From Capitulum mitella (lineage: Eukaryota > Arthropoda > Thecostraca > Pollicipedomorpha > Pollicipedidae), in NCBI GenBank assembly GCA_030062745.1, contig CP099840.1:29515006-29579005 (forward strand): a stretch of DNA of 64,000 nt. The letters are read 5' to 3'. Numbering within the stretch: the first letter of the stretch is position 1; every line of letters begins with the position of its first letter. The notes under the pieces were generated by a model. That model was not told the origin of the DNA. It did no database searches and saw nothing but the letters and a program-made list of their open reading frames with translations. A program made the position numbers and the translations under genes. Shown in pieces: positions 51,601 through 62,652 of the stretch.

Positions 51601-54600
51601 AAACACTTCTTTATGTGGCGTCCACCTCATTTTACGGAAGGTGGGAGACTGCTTTAATAATTAAATGCAAACGACATTATGCATTTAAATGTTGAAGAAC
51701 CAGCGAGCTCAAGCCACATTGACAGAAGCACGCATTTGTTTCTTGAGGCGTGACTGAATGTCTTGTCACGTTTGAAGTAAGTGGTCAGTCTACCGACGTC
51801 ACAGGACAAAACGCTGTTGGGTTTAAAGACGGCCTTGCCCCTGTCATCACATGAGGAAAGCTTCACAAAAACACCTCGCCTAATTTTTTTCTCTCTCTTA
51901 CCATTCAGGTCGATGGAACCGAACAGTTTGTCGACGAATGCTTTTAAGGCTGTGGGAAATTCACCGTAGGTTTTTCCAATACAAAGCTTTTGTACTGCGG
52001 CCTTAAACTCATCGACAGTTACCATTCCATCCTGCAACAGGTAAGGCGGGCTGCGTATCTCCTCAGTTTAAAAATAAAAACAAAACAAGGAAAAAGGGGG
52101 ATTGGTTGGGCAATCAAGGTCATACAGCTGACACAGAGTGAGGTGAAACAAATTGTCTTGTGGTAAACTTTCACGGAAATGACTACATCTGTCTCTCAGA
52201 TTTAAACAACGGCACAACAATCGTTTTCACAACGGTGGGCTTGTGCTAGTTACTCCACATTTTACCAAAAACGACCCTTACAATTTTAAACTTGAACTTT
52301 AAATTTCTGTCAAATCAACTTCGAACTTCTACACACAAGAACAACGTCAGACCAATAACGGTACTATCGTATGTTGCACATTCTCCTTTTCACAGTAAAG
52401 GCTAAAACTTAATGTGGCGTATCAGTTAGCAATTGTGACTTTACTATTGTGAAAATGAGCATTGTGGATTTTAGAGCGAACGTTTGATTGTGCATGTTTT
52501 TTGAGGGCGAATCGGCAAGCAAAACTTTCTCAATTCAGGGAGCCACTGGATGGTTTGCGGCAGATGACTGTCACATACCTTGTTAAAATCTGCGAGATCT
52601 GCGATCTCGTTCCAGAGATTTTGCATCACCCGGCGATTTTCCTCATACTTTTCTTGTGTGAAGTCTCCCTTGCTCTCGATGACTGTGGTCCTCACGGCCA
52701 GACATTCGAAGTCGTTTTTGTCCAGGTAGCCGTTGTTATCGATGTCTGAAACATTTATACAGTCAAGTCTTCAAGCTGACGCACCGTACATCGTGAACCA
52801 TGTATTTCTGATGCTCGTCGTAAAACGCGAGGCCAGTAAGGTCCACGTGCATGAGGGGGGGGGATGAAGCAGGAATGCAGTAGGTGCATACAGAGATCGC
52901 AAACAATGCCCGTAGAAGCAAAAAATGGATCGAAAGTAAAAGTAAATCAAACATTGCTGGACCTTTCCATGTATAGGAGACAAAACCATGGAGCCCAGGG
53001 GCGGATGGCGCAGATATGGCAGAAAACACCTGATATGGCCATTTTTTCCCAAGATAGTTTTCGGTGAAGACAAAGGCCTGGTAACGTTAGAATATTTTGA
53101 ATTTTGTCATTATTTTGAGCGATGCAATACCAGTTGTAAACCAGTTTAACACTTTAGAACTAACTAACCAGCTAATAACACTTTGTGATTTATGTTGAAT
53201 GTCTGCGTCAGTTCATCAACCGAGTGAATCCGGATAATATCTTGCCTACGTAATAAGATTAATCTCAACAAAGCTATGGAGAACAATGACGTCTTTAGCA
53301 TATTGAATAGCGTCAGTACCGGTGACAAACAGATTGAAGCCGCTAGAAAATACACGTGTGGAGGGGAATCTAGATACCATCCCGGAGAAACTGCAAGGTT
53401 GTTTGGACGAAACTGCTTGAAATGTCGTTTGTTTATTAAAAGTTTTTTTTTAAGTTTATTTGCTGTTTTTTTTTTAAATTAAAGTTTACTGCACCCATAG
53501 CAATGCGTGGTGAATCAGGGCACAGTTACGCCATCAGTACGTAATGAGTGTGTTTTCATTAATCTGCGCACGACCGTCGGTCTGTTTCGAACATGGGCGA
53601 CTGAGGGGGGGCAGTTGGTCACCCCCCTCTAACTCACGAACGGTTGGTCTTACGATAAAAATAACCACACCGTTGGAAAGCTTGTGACGAATAGAGCTCG
53701 AAACTGATCTCATTTTTAGTTTTAGATAATATGTAAGCAATTTACGCCCTATATATGTTTTCTCATAGCCGAACGCATGAGACCGAGAAATGGCCTGAAT
53801 CTCATGGGCTGTGACTAAAAACGCTTTGGTAAAGGCACCAGCGTACAAGTAAAGGTCCCCGGATGCCGATACACGTCTAATTTCACAGATTTGTTCAATA
53901 TATACGCCGAAACGATGAGTTAAAGACACGGCATTTCTCGCGGCAGCTGTAGGAGTGCGCTGCTGCCGTATGCGGTAACAAATTGACGGGAACTAATTTT
54001 AACGTTCCCTTATTTTTCGCGAAAAAAGACGATCTATGTATATTCTATTCATCTTAGAGGTTCTTGTGATGGTTTTTCATGCTTAAATTTTGGAAAAATT
54101 CATTAAACACCAATCTATAAAATTGGCGGAGCTTTATTCGCGAGAGCCTGTTTATTTCCAAAATGTGCTACTTTTTCAAACTTTTTGAGGTTCCTGGGAT
54201 TACTTACGTCTGTGCAAACTAGTTCTGCCATTTTCTACCCATTCTGAGTAATTCGTCCATTGATTTTGACGGTGGTACATTTTGGCTCACTACCGTTATT
54301 CGTGACCTGACCTCAGGTCAATGGCTGGAAGTCACTGGTACTTTGCCCAATGACGGTAACTAGACGTCTGCTTCACTCCACACTAAAAATGTTTTGAAAT
54401 ATTCCGTCAATTTCCGAAAAAAACGGCGACATGTCTTAAAAATGGGCTTGACGTTAGGTCAATGACCCGGAAAATTCCGAAAAATCTGAGATAGCACATT
54501 TGTTGCGTCTATGACGTTTACTAATCCCTGAAAGTATTATTGAGATATCTTGTTTTGCGAAAAAGTTAGAGGGCGCTAAACTTTTTTTGACATAGGTCTG

Positions 54601-57600
54601 TTTTACCTGACGTAGGTCAGGCACCTGACCTGACCTGAGACCAAAATTTTGACACGAGATGTAAAATTGATGAAGCAAAAGGTGCACAAAATTTCGTGAC
54701 TCTATGTTTGTTGGTTCTCTCGCATTCCGAGAAAAACCTCAGGGGGCAGTCAATTGCCCCCCCCCAGTCGGGGACGGGTTAAAAGCGTATGTTCTTAATT
54801 GAAAGAAGCAAATGCAGACTACAAAAAAAACACTTCAGCGTTGACCAATGGCAAGGGGGAGAATGGGAGCAATAAGGGAGAAATTTCGTGAGAGAACGTT
54901 CTTGCGGATTTTGTACATGACACGTCCCATTGGTATGAACCGAAAACCAGCCGGTCTGATAAAATTGCCAGACTATGAATGGTTTCGGGAATTAGGAAGG
55001 TCAGAGAAGACTAAATAAGAGCTGTCTAAGATAATGGAGAACATAGATAGTTATGTCTGGAGTAACTCTGAGACGGACATGTGTAAGCGGTAAAGCCTGC
55101 GAGTGGAAGTGAGCCTCAGAACAAATATTTAGGTCTTAACAGCAACTTCTCCGCTGCCAACTTCCAGCCCTCTCGCTGCCAGCGGGAGGTAGTTGTGAAC
55201 TAGGAGTGCTGACCGTGGTTGTGCTCCTCGCCAGTCACTCGTAAGCTCACACTGGCAAAACACTGGCTGGGTCCATTTTCCACGACCGACTTAGACTCAG
55301 GCGTGCCATTCTTACTCCGACAAGCCAATAACAATAAAACACTTCAAGTGACGTCTTTGCCTGTCACGTTTGTTTGTCATGTAATCTGAACCCAGCGTGT
55401 AACCTGTTGTCAGAGTTTACCAACTGCCAGCAAGGGTGAGGTTTACAGTTTTGATATTTAGTTTTCACGCATCCTTTCACTGTTAGCTGGCAAAGTTGGT
55501 TTGACGGCAGCATTTATATTCAGAAACGACACAAATGTGTGCAGCGGTTGCTTTGGACAATAGCAAACATAAAGAGAGAGGCGGATGATTCATGGGCGCT
55601 TACTAATGGTTGCGTCGAACTTCATGTTGCAGCAGCTCAGTGGAAGCCACAAGTTATACGAAACTGAAATGGGCATTATGTGTTTGTGTCGGAGCGGGAC
55701 AGTTATGACTGTGACCTTGACAACGGCTTTCAATCAAGCACAGATAGTATTACGAGAATAGTAAGCGGCGTTCCCAAAACAGTGTTAGTGGGACTGGCCC
55801 ACGGCCTGTTGTCCTCCACCACGTCCTTCCACAGTGTTTATGTGTTCAGCCGCAGCACCCATAGTTGCCAGGTCCTCCCAGAGTGTGTACTACGCAGTGA
55901 GCCACAGCAGCCGAATGCAGAAATACTTCGGAAGGCCGCCACGCAGCCTGTGTGATTTAAGGCCCCCGGAGGGTTGGGCACTAACAACGCCATGAATTAA
56001 CTGACTGGCTCGCCTCTCTGAACCTGTCCGTGTACTGTACACGGATCGTTCTATAAGTAAAAAAGAGAAAAACGAAAAACGGACAGTTAAACTGCATTGC
56101 GACATTAATCATTTTCGTTAAGGATATACTATTGAAATCGGCGTCGTTCGTTAGGACGAGATATTCGCCATCATAACACTAGCTAGTGGTATGGCTGCCA
56201 TTCGCCGGCCGCCAGAACAGAGTCGGGAAGGCGCATATTTTGATAAGCCGTGACTGATTCCAAAGCTCTGTCGCAATCGTTACGTAATTTGCACCTGACA
56301 CTTTTCAGCCAAGCCTAACATTCTGTTCTGAGGATGCCGCTGCCCGGCATCCTCACAAAAAAACACTTAATTAATTTGCAGAGGAATTTTGAACGGCGAC
56401 TTGCTGCAAGTGGGGGGGGGGGGGAGGGGGGGAAACGTTGGACACCTACTATTTTTCCCTATTACATAACTCCGCGATCATACAGCCCCGTGTCATTAAA
56501 TTTCTGGTAATCTACGTTACATTTATTCCATACGTTTCGGCGAAGCATTTTTTGCCCAGGTCATCCAAGTTTATGCCACCATGATATCATAAAGACAGTG
56601 ATGTTTTACATTTCTGCCGTTTTTCCAACTTGCTTTGACCATTATTGGACATCCTACGGGTCACAGCATCGAGGGCAATCGATTGCCGTTTGAAATAGCC
56701 GAATCAGTTCATTGATTGCGGAGTCATTGAGTGGGGACGTCTGACCCCTCACATCAGCAATTAAAGGGTGCCGAAATACCCAGCGACTGGCAGGAAAATC
56801 AGTTTTGCCACTTCTGATGGTTCCACATGACATGCAGCTCGTCTGTGATGCATGTTAGGTTGTGCAGTTGCGTGCTGCTGCCTGATTGTACCCTGTGTTT
56901 TATTGCATTCTCTTGCGGCACGAGGTCATCAGTTAGCGTGTTTAACGAAACGGTCTCAAAGCGTGTGACACCAATTTATCGGTGGATGGAAAGAGCAAAA
57001 AACACCCGCTGCGACACATATGGGCACACCATGAGGTTACATTTGGAATGGTAGTTACGTACGTCATTCCATCTTTGACGAATAAATCTGGGTGAAGATA
57101 TTCTTTTTTATTTACTGAGCACTGGAATACAACTAAAGGTACGCCATATTGCTGTGCTCATATAACAGCTAACCCAAGAAAACTATGATTCATCCCTGTA
57201 AAATGATAATGTTGCACTGCTCCTCCGATGTCAAAGCGGCATGCCACAAATCACGAAGAGAGTAATTCTCTCCCTCTCGATGTCTTCCGGCTTGCAAAGC
57301 CGGATGTTCCACTTTTATTAAACATTTCCGCAGGATATTGGCGGGTCGTGATTATAAGCGTCCGATCACATCATGAAGTGTATTTTTGAATTTCGAATAT
57401 TAACGTAACTAGTCATTATCTATCACAAAATAATTTAAGAGCCACGGAATGCATTCCCCATTGGTTCTCTTTGCACTGGCATTACTTTGATATCACACCT
57501 AAAACTGCTTCCTCGAAATGACGTTTTCACTGGAAAGCCCATCTTATAGAGATTTCCAATCATTGATGTCGCAATGACCAGCAGAATCTCCGGATAGCGT

Positions 57601-59379
57601 CAGCTCCTCGCAATATTGACTGACCGTTCTGAGCGCAGTATTGACGCTGTAAGCTGCAACTAGGAACCCGGCTAGGCCCCATGGCAGATGTCAGTGGCTA
57701 ATTGCAAGGATAACAAGGTTTCTCAGGTAAGGAAGGCAATATTAACGCGGCGTTTACGGAGAAGCAGATCCTGTATACCTGGTTCCTTGGCACTCGGCCG
57801 ATGTAGGGATTTTTATCTACTCCCCAAACGGAGGGGTTTACATTGCCCCAGGCCATTTCTCTTCTAATTGACGTAACGATTTTCACCTGCGCCCGGACGA
57901 GGGAATTCACACCCTCCAGCCCATTTATCTCCTAATGAAGACAGAACGATAGAAGAAACACCATCGTATATCTTGCTTTTTTACTCCGCTGATATCTGAT
58001 TTGACCACTTCAGATTACCTTGAGACCTCTCAAAAAAAAGACAAAAAGAACGGGAAATGGTCGGGGATCGGGAAAAAATCGGGCAAAAGGAAAAACCGGA
58101 AAAAGAAAAATCGGGAAACGTCGTCTGCAGTGTCCATCACCGTCACAGTTTCATAGCATTCCGGCTCAAAGACTATGCTTTTATAACAACTTGGTAGCAG
58201 GGACGTAGCCAAAGGGGATGGAAGGGAGCAAAGAGGGCGGTCGCCCTTGGGGAAAAAGCAAAAAAGAGAGCCCGGAGGGACCTCCAGTTTCATCTTTCCG
58301 AAAATGGAGGCCCTTTCGGGGCCTCCATTTTTCCTTTCAGGAACCCCTTTGGCCCTTTTGAGAGCTTACAGGATTCTCAAACATGGTTCCTGAGGCCATA
58401 GATGGCCCTCCATGTTGCTATAAGAGGCCTATAGGAAACCCTTTGATGCTATAGGAGGTCCCCTATGCTACAAGAGGTCCCCTCGATATTGCAAGATGTC
58501 CCCTTGATGCTACGACAAGTCCCCATGAAGCTAAAGGAGGCTCTCCCTTTTGCTACATGAGGCCCCTTTAAATGATAAGGCCCCTTTTTAGGCCATGAGA
58601 GGCTACCTCAGTACTTTCTGGTGGAACCCCCCGAGCGGTGAGGGGACCCCCTTCTGAGGATCGTCCCCTCCCTTTGCCTTTGTCGATTCCTGGCTACGTG
58701 CCTGGTAGTACAACTGGTCTGTCATTGTTAGACCAAGGCCGAAAACGGGATGTCAGTAATCCTTTCTTGAACGCTGCTGGTGATGAAGCTGGTGACTGAG
58801 AATCACAGAAAAGAGTTCTAATCATCGCCAAGCATAGAAATAATTGCTATCACTGAAATCTGAGAGAATACTAATATTCTTTGACAGATGCAGAACCGTT
58901 TCGAGGTCATTTTAGCCCAGTGACCTCATGTACGTTGAAAGATCACTGCCGTTTAAGAACCATACCTGTTGTCAAGCATATGTCTTAACAGATAGAAGAT
59001 GTTTTTAAAGAAACGTCAATATTTGTCAATCAACTTCGGAAAATTTGTCAACATCCGATCACTTCGTATCGCCAAGGCCCCTTTCCCTGTCGTCTGGATC
59101 CAGCGTTGGAATACCACATGGAAGTTAATTTCTGTGCCTCTAATATGGATTGGGCAGGCGACACTCGCTTGCCGAGCAGACAGGGCCGTCACGCTACTGT
59201 TCGTGTCTTGGTAGGCTGTGCCGGTGGACTTGGTGTTCGGCGGTACAGTATAGCTACATATATCAACACAGCTACATATATCCGGTGTCTGTGATACCAG
59301 CGGGAATCTGGCGTGAGGGAAATAATAATAATAATAACAACAACAACAACAACAACAACAGCAACAGCAACAATAATAA

Positions 59380-59410
<31 letters not shown>

Positions 59411-60281
59411 AAAACGTTAGGAATGAGTTCAGAAAAAATACATCGACATTATATAACATGTCGTTGGAGGCATTGCTTTAAAAAGTGCGAACTGATTAGC
59501 AGTAAAAAATTTCCTTCCATATTCCTTGTTGTAGTCGCAGGCGTATGCCTGCAAGATCTTATTTTGCGGTGTCTTTAGTGTTTAGTGCAGGTGTAGAAGA
59601 TGAAACGAAAAAAATGCAGAAAACAATTAGCGGAACTTTCCAAACCTTGCAGCAAGCGCTTTATGAGAGATGAAATAAACAATAATCTCATGAGAGAATG
59701 AAACAATTTTGATTGTTCGCACACCTTTTGAAAGTGTTCTCCAACTCAGTAAAGGCTGCTTATCCCCAGTTTAATGATACTAACTGCTGTCTTATGCTCT
59801 TTGACCGTGCACCGTGAAGTTCCCGTAGGCATGTTTAGAACAAATTTGCAAAGTTTCAGTAGGCAAGATATTTGATAGAATATTGCATTCGATTTGGAAT
59901 GGTTTAACTATTGCCATGGATATACATGTGCTTATATCCCCAAATTCAAGTGTAATAGTATTTTGACCCCGTGAGCTCACGTGAGCCTAACCTATTACAC
60001 CATCCTAAGTAATTCACTGTGATTTGACAACGACACTATCTTTGTTTCGAACGTCCGCTTTCCTCTACGAAAATCTGGTGACGTCTGAGCAGCTCAAGGT
60101 GGCGCACATCCAGTCCGTGACGTCACCCCAGCGCGTGGCACGGTTGGTGACGCACGCTGCGTCACGGCGGTAGACGGCCGGGATGTGACCCTGTGAAGGT
60201 TCTGCGCACGTCCAGTCGGCGTCACTCACCGTACATGTACCGGACGACAAACTTGACTCGGTTGTCCCAGCTGTACGCCAT
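42484..60281 (-). CDS. SCP: Sarcoplasmic calcium-binding protein (SCP), whole gene
   Basis: The exons at 60281-60230, 52745-52579, one of 52031-51902 or 51189-51060, 46064-45961 and 42612-42484 join in phase to 582 nt (193 residues plus stop), the normal length of crustacean SCP. SCP is an abundant cytosolic EF-hand protein of invertebrate muscle that buffers Ca2+ (and Mg2+) during relaxation; in shrimp and crayfish it is also a known food allergen. Seen: start MAYSWDNRVKFVVRYMYDID; EF1 loop DIDNNGYLDKND (18-29); EF2 loop DFNKDGMVTVDE (70-81); EF3 loop DLNGDGLIGIEE (114-125); C-terminal ELYAEFIGNPDE and YLFGPL. The three loops keep the Ca2+ ligands; a fourth site is degenerate, as in the family. 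The mRNA probably starts near 62630 with a non-coding exon. I am sure of the family and fairly sure of every exon border. Confidence 0.95.
42689..42802 (-). mobile_element. hAT-like MITE fragment
   Basis: CAGGAGCGTAGCGAGGATTT starts the block and CGCTCCTG closes it; the first 45 bases match the inverted right end of 50362-50214. It may extend to the CTGGCTAC at about 42940. It lies within SCP intron 4, just upstream of exon 5 in transcript order. Confidence 0.5.
42803..44200. other. SCP intron 4, without recognised gene
   Basis: A C-run at 42925-42942, a small open frame at 43267-43518 without known motif, and a GC-rich island from about 43900. Nothing else supported. Confidence 0.4.
44210..44335. 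repeat. Degenerate 24-bp minisatellite
   Basis: Units of the type GGAGCGGAACAGGTGCCGCC, four to five copies, in SCP intron 4. The long frames on both strands here result from the 24-bp period. Confidence 0.65.
44480..44830. repeat. Degenerate GTCGGTCAGTGCCG repeats
   Basis: Irregular GTCGGTCA, GCCAGCGTCG and GTCAGTGCC words; strongly decayed, no fixed period. Confidence 0.6.
44831..45960. other. SCP intron 4, GC-rich part before exon 4
   Basis: High CpG to about 45600, with overlapping frames on both strands and no domain. I see no gene. Confidence 0.4.
45961..46064 (-). CDS. SCP: SCP coding exon 4 (residues 117-151)
   Basis: Acceptor CCGCAG|GC, donor AAC|GTAAGC. Encodes GDGLIGIEEYRVDCCSRQAY and SDLKELDEGYNKLCN, completing the EF3 loop begun by exon 3a or 3b. 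Confidence 0.94.
46065..48100. other. SCP intron 3, GC-rich part
   Basis: High-CpG DNA at 46080-47240, then AT-richer DNA. Open frames up to 194 residues are compositional (overlapping on both strands, rich in Arg, Pro and Ala). Confidence 0.4.
48120..48780. repeat. 41-bp minisatellite, about 15 copies
   Basis: Unit GTCGGACAGGTGTCTCGCGG followed by CCCGGTCTGGTTTCCCCGTTA. Copies are 90% or more alike. A 41-bp period shifts frame at each copy, so the apparent proteins cycle through three frames. In the SCP intron between exons 4 and 3b. Confidence 0.95.
48781..50213. other. SCP intron 3, middle part
   Basis: GC-rich to 49100, then AT-rich. CAGGGGCGTAATCTGGGGGG at 49289 resembles an element end; no partner was fixed. 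Confidence 0.4.
50214..50362. mobile_element. hAT-like MITE, complete (149 bp)
   Basis: Ends are CAGAGGCGCAGCCAAGG and, inverted, CAGGAGCGTAGCCAGGA. Flanked by an 8-bp target duplication with two mismatches, ATGGCCGT (50206-50213) and ATGACCTT (50363-50370). The 8-bp duplication and CAG ends are typical of hAT elements. Confidence 0.72.
50371..51059. other. SCP intron sequence before exon 3b
   Basis: No feature recognised. Confidence 0.4.
51060..51189 (-). CDS. SCP: SCP coding exon 3b, mutually exclusive with 3a (residues 74-116)
   Basis: Acceptor CGCCCAG|GAC, donor AACG|GTAGGC; 130 nt. Encodes DGQVSVDEFKSAVKNACVGK and PFEEFPSALKAFISS. It is 24 of 43 residues identical to 3a, with all EF-hand ligands kept. 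The codons are much more GC-ending than in 3a. Confidence 0.92.
51902..52031 (-). CDS. SCP: SCP coding exon 3a, mutually exclusive with 3b (residues 74-116)
   Basis: Acceptor TTGCAG|GAT, donor AATG|GTAAGA; 130 nt. Encodes DGMVTVDEFKAAVQKLCIGK and TYGEFPTALKAFVDK, from position 5 of the EF2 loop to position 3 of the EF3 loop. AT-richer than its alternative. Same length and phases as 3b. Confidence 0.92.
52579..52745 (-). CDS. SCP: SCP coding exon 2 (residues 18-73)
   Basis: Acceptor TTTCAG|AC, donor AAG|GTATGT. Encodes the EF1 loop and the helices up to LWNEIADLADFNK, which supplies the first four residues of the EF2 loop. Confidence 0.95.
52746..53589. other. SCP intron 1 (coding), exon-2 end
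   Basis: No gene or repeat recognised. A T-rich tract is at 53440-53480. Confidence 0.4.
53590..54778 (+). mobile_element. Family B TTAA element, copy 2 (full length)
   Basis: About 1.19 kb. The right end reads CAATTGCCCCCCCCCAGTCG-GGGACGGG and is followed by TTAA (54779-54782). The left end GGGCGACTGAGGGGGGGCAG is its inverted counterpart over about 40 bp; TTCG stands where the left TTAA is expected. The left part matches 6733-7440. Non-coding, rich in TGACCT words near 54600. Within the first intron of the SCP coding region. Confidence 0.6.
54783..56400. other. SCP intron sequence without recognised feature
   Basis: Open frame 55680-55955 has no motif. No repeat partner in the window. Confidence 0.35.
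56400..56765. mobile_element. Remnant of a G-rich-ended TTAA-type element
   Basis: A G-run at 56411-56438 opens the block; ACATAACTCCGCGATCATAC and ATTAAATTTCTGG match the ATAACTCC...ATGAAACTGG module of family A; GAGTGGGGACGTCTGACCCC closes it near 56745. Short and decayed. Confidence 0.35.
56766..58197. other. SCP intron sequence without recognised feature
   Basis: Nothing supported. Confidence 0.4.
58198..58704. mobile_element. Non-autonomous element with CAGGGACGTAGCC ends (507 bp)
   Basis: Left end CAGGGACGTAGCCAAAGGGG; right end, inverted, CAGGCACGTAGCCAGGAAT. Direct GGTAG flanks both sides, so the true duplication length is uncertain. The interior holds decayed AGGTCCCCTCGATGCTACAAG-like repeats. 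The ends resemble the MITE at 50214. Confidence 0.6.
58705..60229. other. SCP intron sequence next to the first coding exon
   Basis: Contains the trinucleotide microsatellite listed below. No other feature. Confidence 0.4.
59319..59413. repeat. (AAT)n(AAC)n(AAT)n microsatellite
   Basis: Compound trinucleotide repeat; poly-Asn and poly-Cys frames across it are artefacts. Confidence 0.97.
60230..60281 (-). CDS. SCP: SCP first coding exon (residues 1-17)
   Basis: Begins two bases after a strong acceptor (TTTTCTTCCAG|AA-ATG) and encodes MAYSWDNRVKFVVRYMY. The donor TACG|GTGAGT splits the Asp18 codon. Confidence 0.93.
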
Positions 60282-60283
60282 TT

Positions 60284-62554
60284 CTGGAAGAAAAGATGCG
60301 GCATTGTTTAGAAAAACCAACATTTTTCTTCGCGACGGTGGCGTGCAAATTTCCTCATCTAGTTTTTCTGGCTTAGCCAATATCACTGAGGTAAAAATGT
60401 TTATCGTAGCTGACAGAAAATAGTCCAGCTTAAGTTCAGCTCATTTGCAAATAAATACACTGAAATACTACTTTGCACATTATGCAAACAAACTATCAGA
60501 TTTTTAGCGCCAAAAATGACTCGCAAAATAGCCTCTAGAGTAACAAAAGCGCAGTTTTAAAAGCTGTCGACTCAGCAAATCATGCGAATCTCCGGCGCAA
60601 ACCTTGTCAAACGAGAAATGTCGTCTCGCTGAAAACGTCGCATAAGGCAGCAGCCGAAAACTACTTCACGAATTGGCTTAGAAAGGCATGCAGTACGTGA
60701 AACTCGTGCTTCCAAAAGCAGAGATCAAAATTTTTACACGCCTTCGAGACCTCCATAACTTTACTGGCGTTTGAGCACCTTGTCATTGTGATATCTTAAG
60801 AAGTAATGATGCCTGGCCGTTATAACAGCGTAGGCACTTGCCATGTTTCGGAAATTTTCAGTTACAACTGGGGCTGGTCCATGTCTAGTTTAAAAGTCCA
60901 GCTGAGACGTTTCCTTCTTTGGTTACAGGTGAGAAAAAACTGGTTTCTGGGGAAGGTATAGAAATTTACCGCACTCTCTCTTTTCAAGCAATCGCACAAC
61001 TGCCTTTCGAATAATTAAACAACGTTATAGGAAATGCTGTGGCCTGTTCACGAACTTCAGCTTGTCTCTCGGATTCAGCTAACGAGCACTTAAGGACATG
61101 ATCATAAAAAATCTAAAGCAGCAGATGATCACTATGAGGTCAGATTAAAGCAGTAAGGCACACTGATCAAGGTCAAGTATTTAGTTTATTTCTTGTCAGT
61201 TGTTTTTTTACCTTCATTTTTAACACAGCTGAGCAATTCCAATGCGACGAGCAAATTAAATCACGAATGATGTAAAGAAAAGACAGAGAATAACAGCAAC
61301 GTTCTAGAAATGATTTCTGAAGTTCATTCCAGTAAATTTTTCCTTATCAACGGATATGTCCTTCTCTGGAGGCAACAAAAAAACGAAACTAAACACAGAA
61401 GATCGCAGGTGTCCTTAAATACCAAAGCAATAACGAAATCTCGCATCCAGGCTTGGCAGTAGTCTACCACGTACGCAAAAACGTTTCGCGCCGTTTTCAT
61501 TTGCATAAAAAAACGTAAGAACAAAGTCATTTCAAAACAAACGACATACCTAGTGATTTTCAATGCCATGCGTATCCCCAGAACCTGTTAATTAATTTCG
61601 TATTTGGTTGGTAGGAATGGACTTCGACAGACATCAGCTTCATGTGCCTATGAATATTTAAGCTTCAGTTTTACCTTCGTCATAAATGGCGGGACATCTC
61701 GTGTCCAAGCTTGGAAGTCGATAGCACGTACTGGTATTCAAAACTGGTAATATTACTAAAAAAGGTGGCCAAAGGTCGGCTTAAGTCACGCAGTCATGAT
61801 AACTATTTTCCTGATCTTTGTTCTTTTACACATCTGTGACATTATTCATGTAAGAGGCTAAAACATGCATAATTACTTTGTTCTTAAATGACAAAGCTCG
61901 CTAATGACAAATTTTCTTCTTCCCAAGATTGAGAAGAAAAGAGGCAAAAAGTTTACACTCTTGATGACGTTACGTAATGTCACATGTGACTCCAACGCTA
62001 TTTTCTATGGCATTGGTGACACACTTGGTAGCCACCTTGAACAAGCCAAAGCGGCCCGTGAGCCAAATTTCAACAAGCAATGCCGAAAATGATCACGAAC
62101 ATATTTTTCAGTGACAATCATAATCCTGTAGAAAAATCGTTAAACGCAGTTTTATGCCGGTAACAAGCGAACTATTTAGTTCGTCATAAATAAATAATAT
62201 TTTGTGCAATGGAAATGTAACTACAGTTTTGTTTGTATAGGTCAGTTATTTAATTTCATGGTTTTTAAACGATACGAAAACTCACTTTATTTCCATAAAC
62301 TACTAGTTACGATGGTTGTAAAGTCAATACAAATATGAACTGCCTGCTAGATAAAAAGACCTGCTGGCAGACACCTGCCCCATTCCTCACCCTTTGAAAA
62401 TGTCACCGCTCAAAATCGGACACCACCGCAGACACCTGCGCCAAGCGCGTGCGACTGCCGACAGCGCGCTCCAGGCCCGGCTTGGACCACCTGCAGGCGG
62501 CCGTCTGAGGCAGGGTCCTCGCACCGGCGCCGCACCGTCGGCCGGCCCACTCAC
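60284..62554 (-). other. Predicted 5' UTR intron of SCP
   Basis: Bounded by the donor at 62554 and the acceptor ending at 60284 on the minus strand. AT-rich, with no recognised gene; 61324-61569 and 61904-62092 are unremarkable frames. Confidence 0.5.
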
Positions 62555-62632
62555 CGCTGCTGAGCACGGCCACTGGCGGCGACGGCCCCGGCGCTGCGCC
62601 CTTCCGTGCGGCCACTGGCTGGACACGAGCCG
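62555..62632 (-). other. Predicted non-coding first exon of SCP
   Basis: Minus-strand sequence from about 28 nt past the TATA box to the strong donor GCAGCG|GTGAGTGG (exon end 62555). It contains no ATG, so after splicing to 60283 the SCP start is the first ATG of the mRNA. Confidence 0.6.
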
Positions 62633-62652
62633 CGTGCCGCGCACACGCGCCA

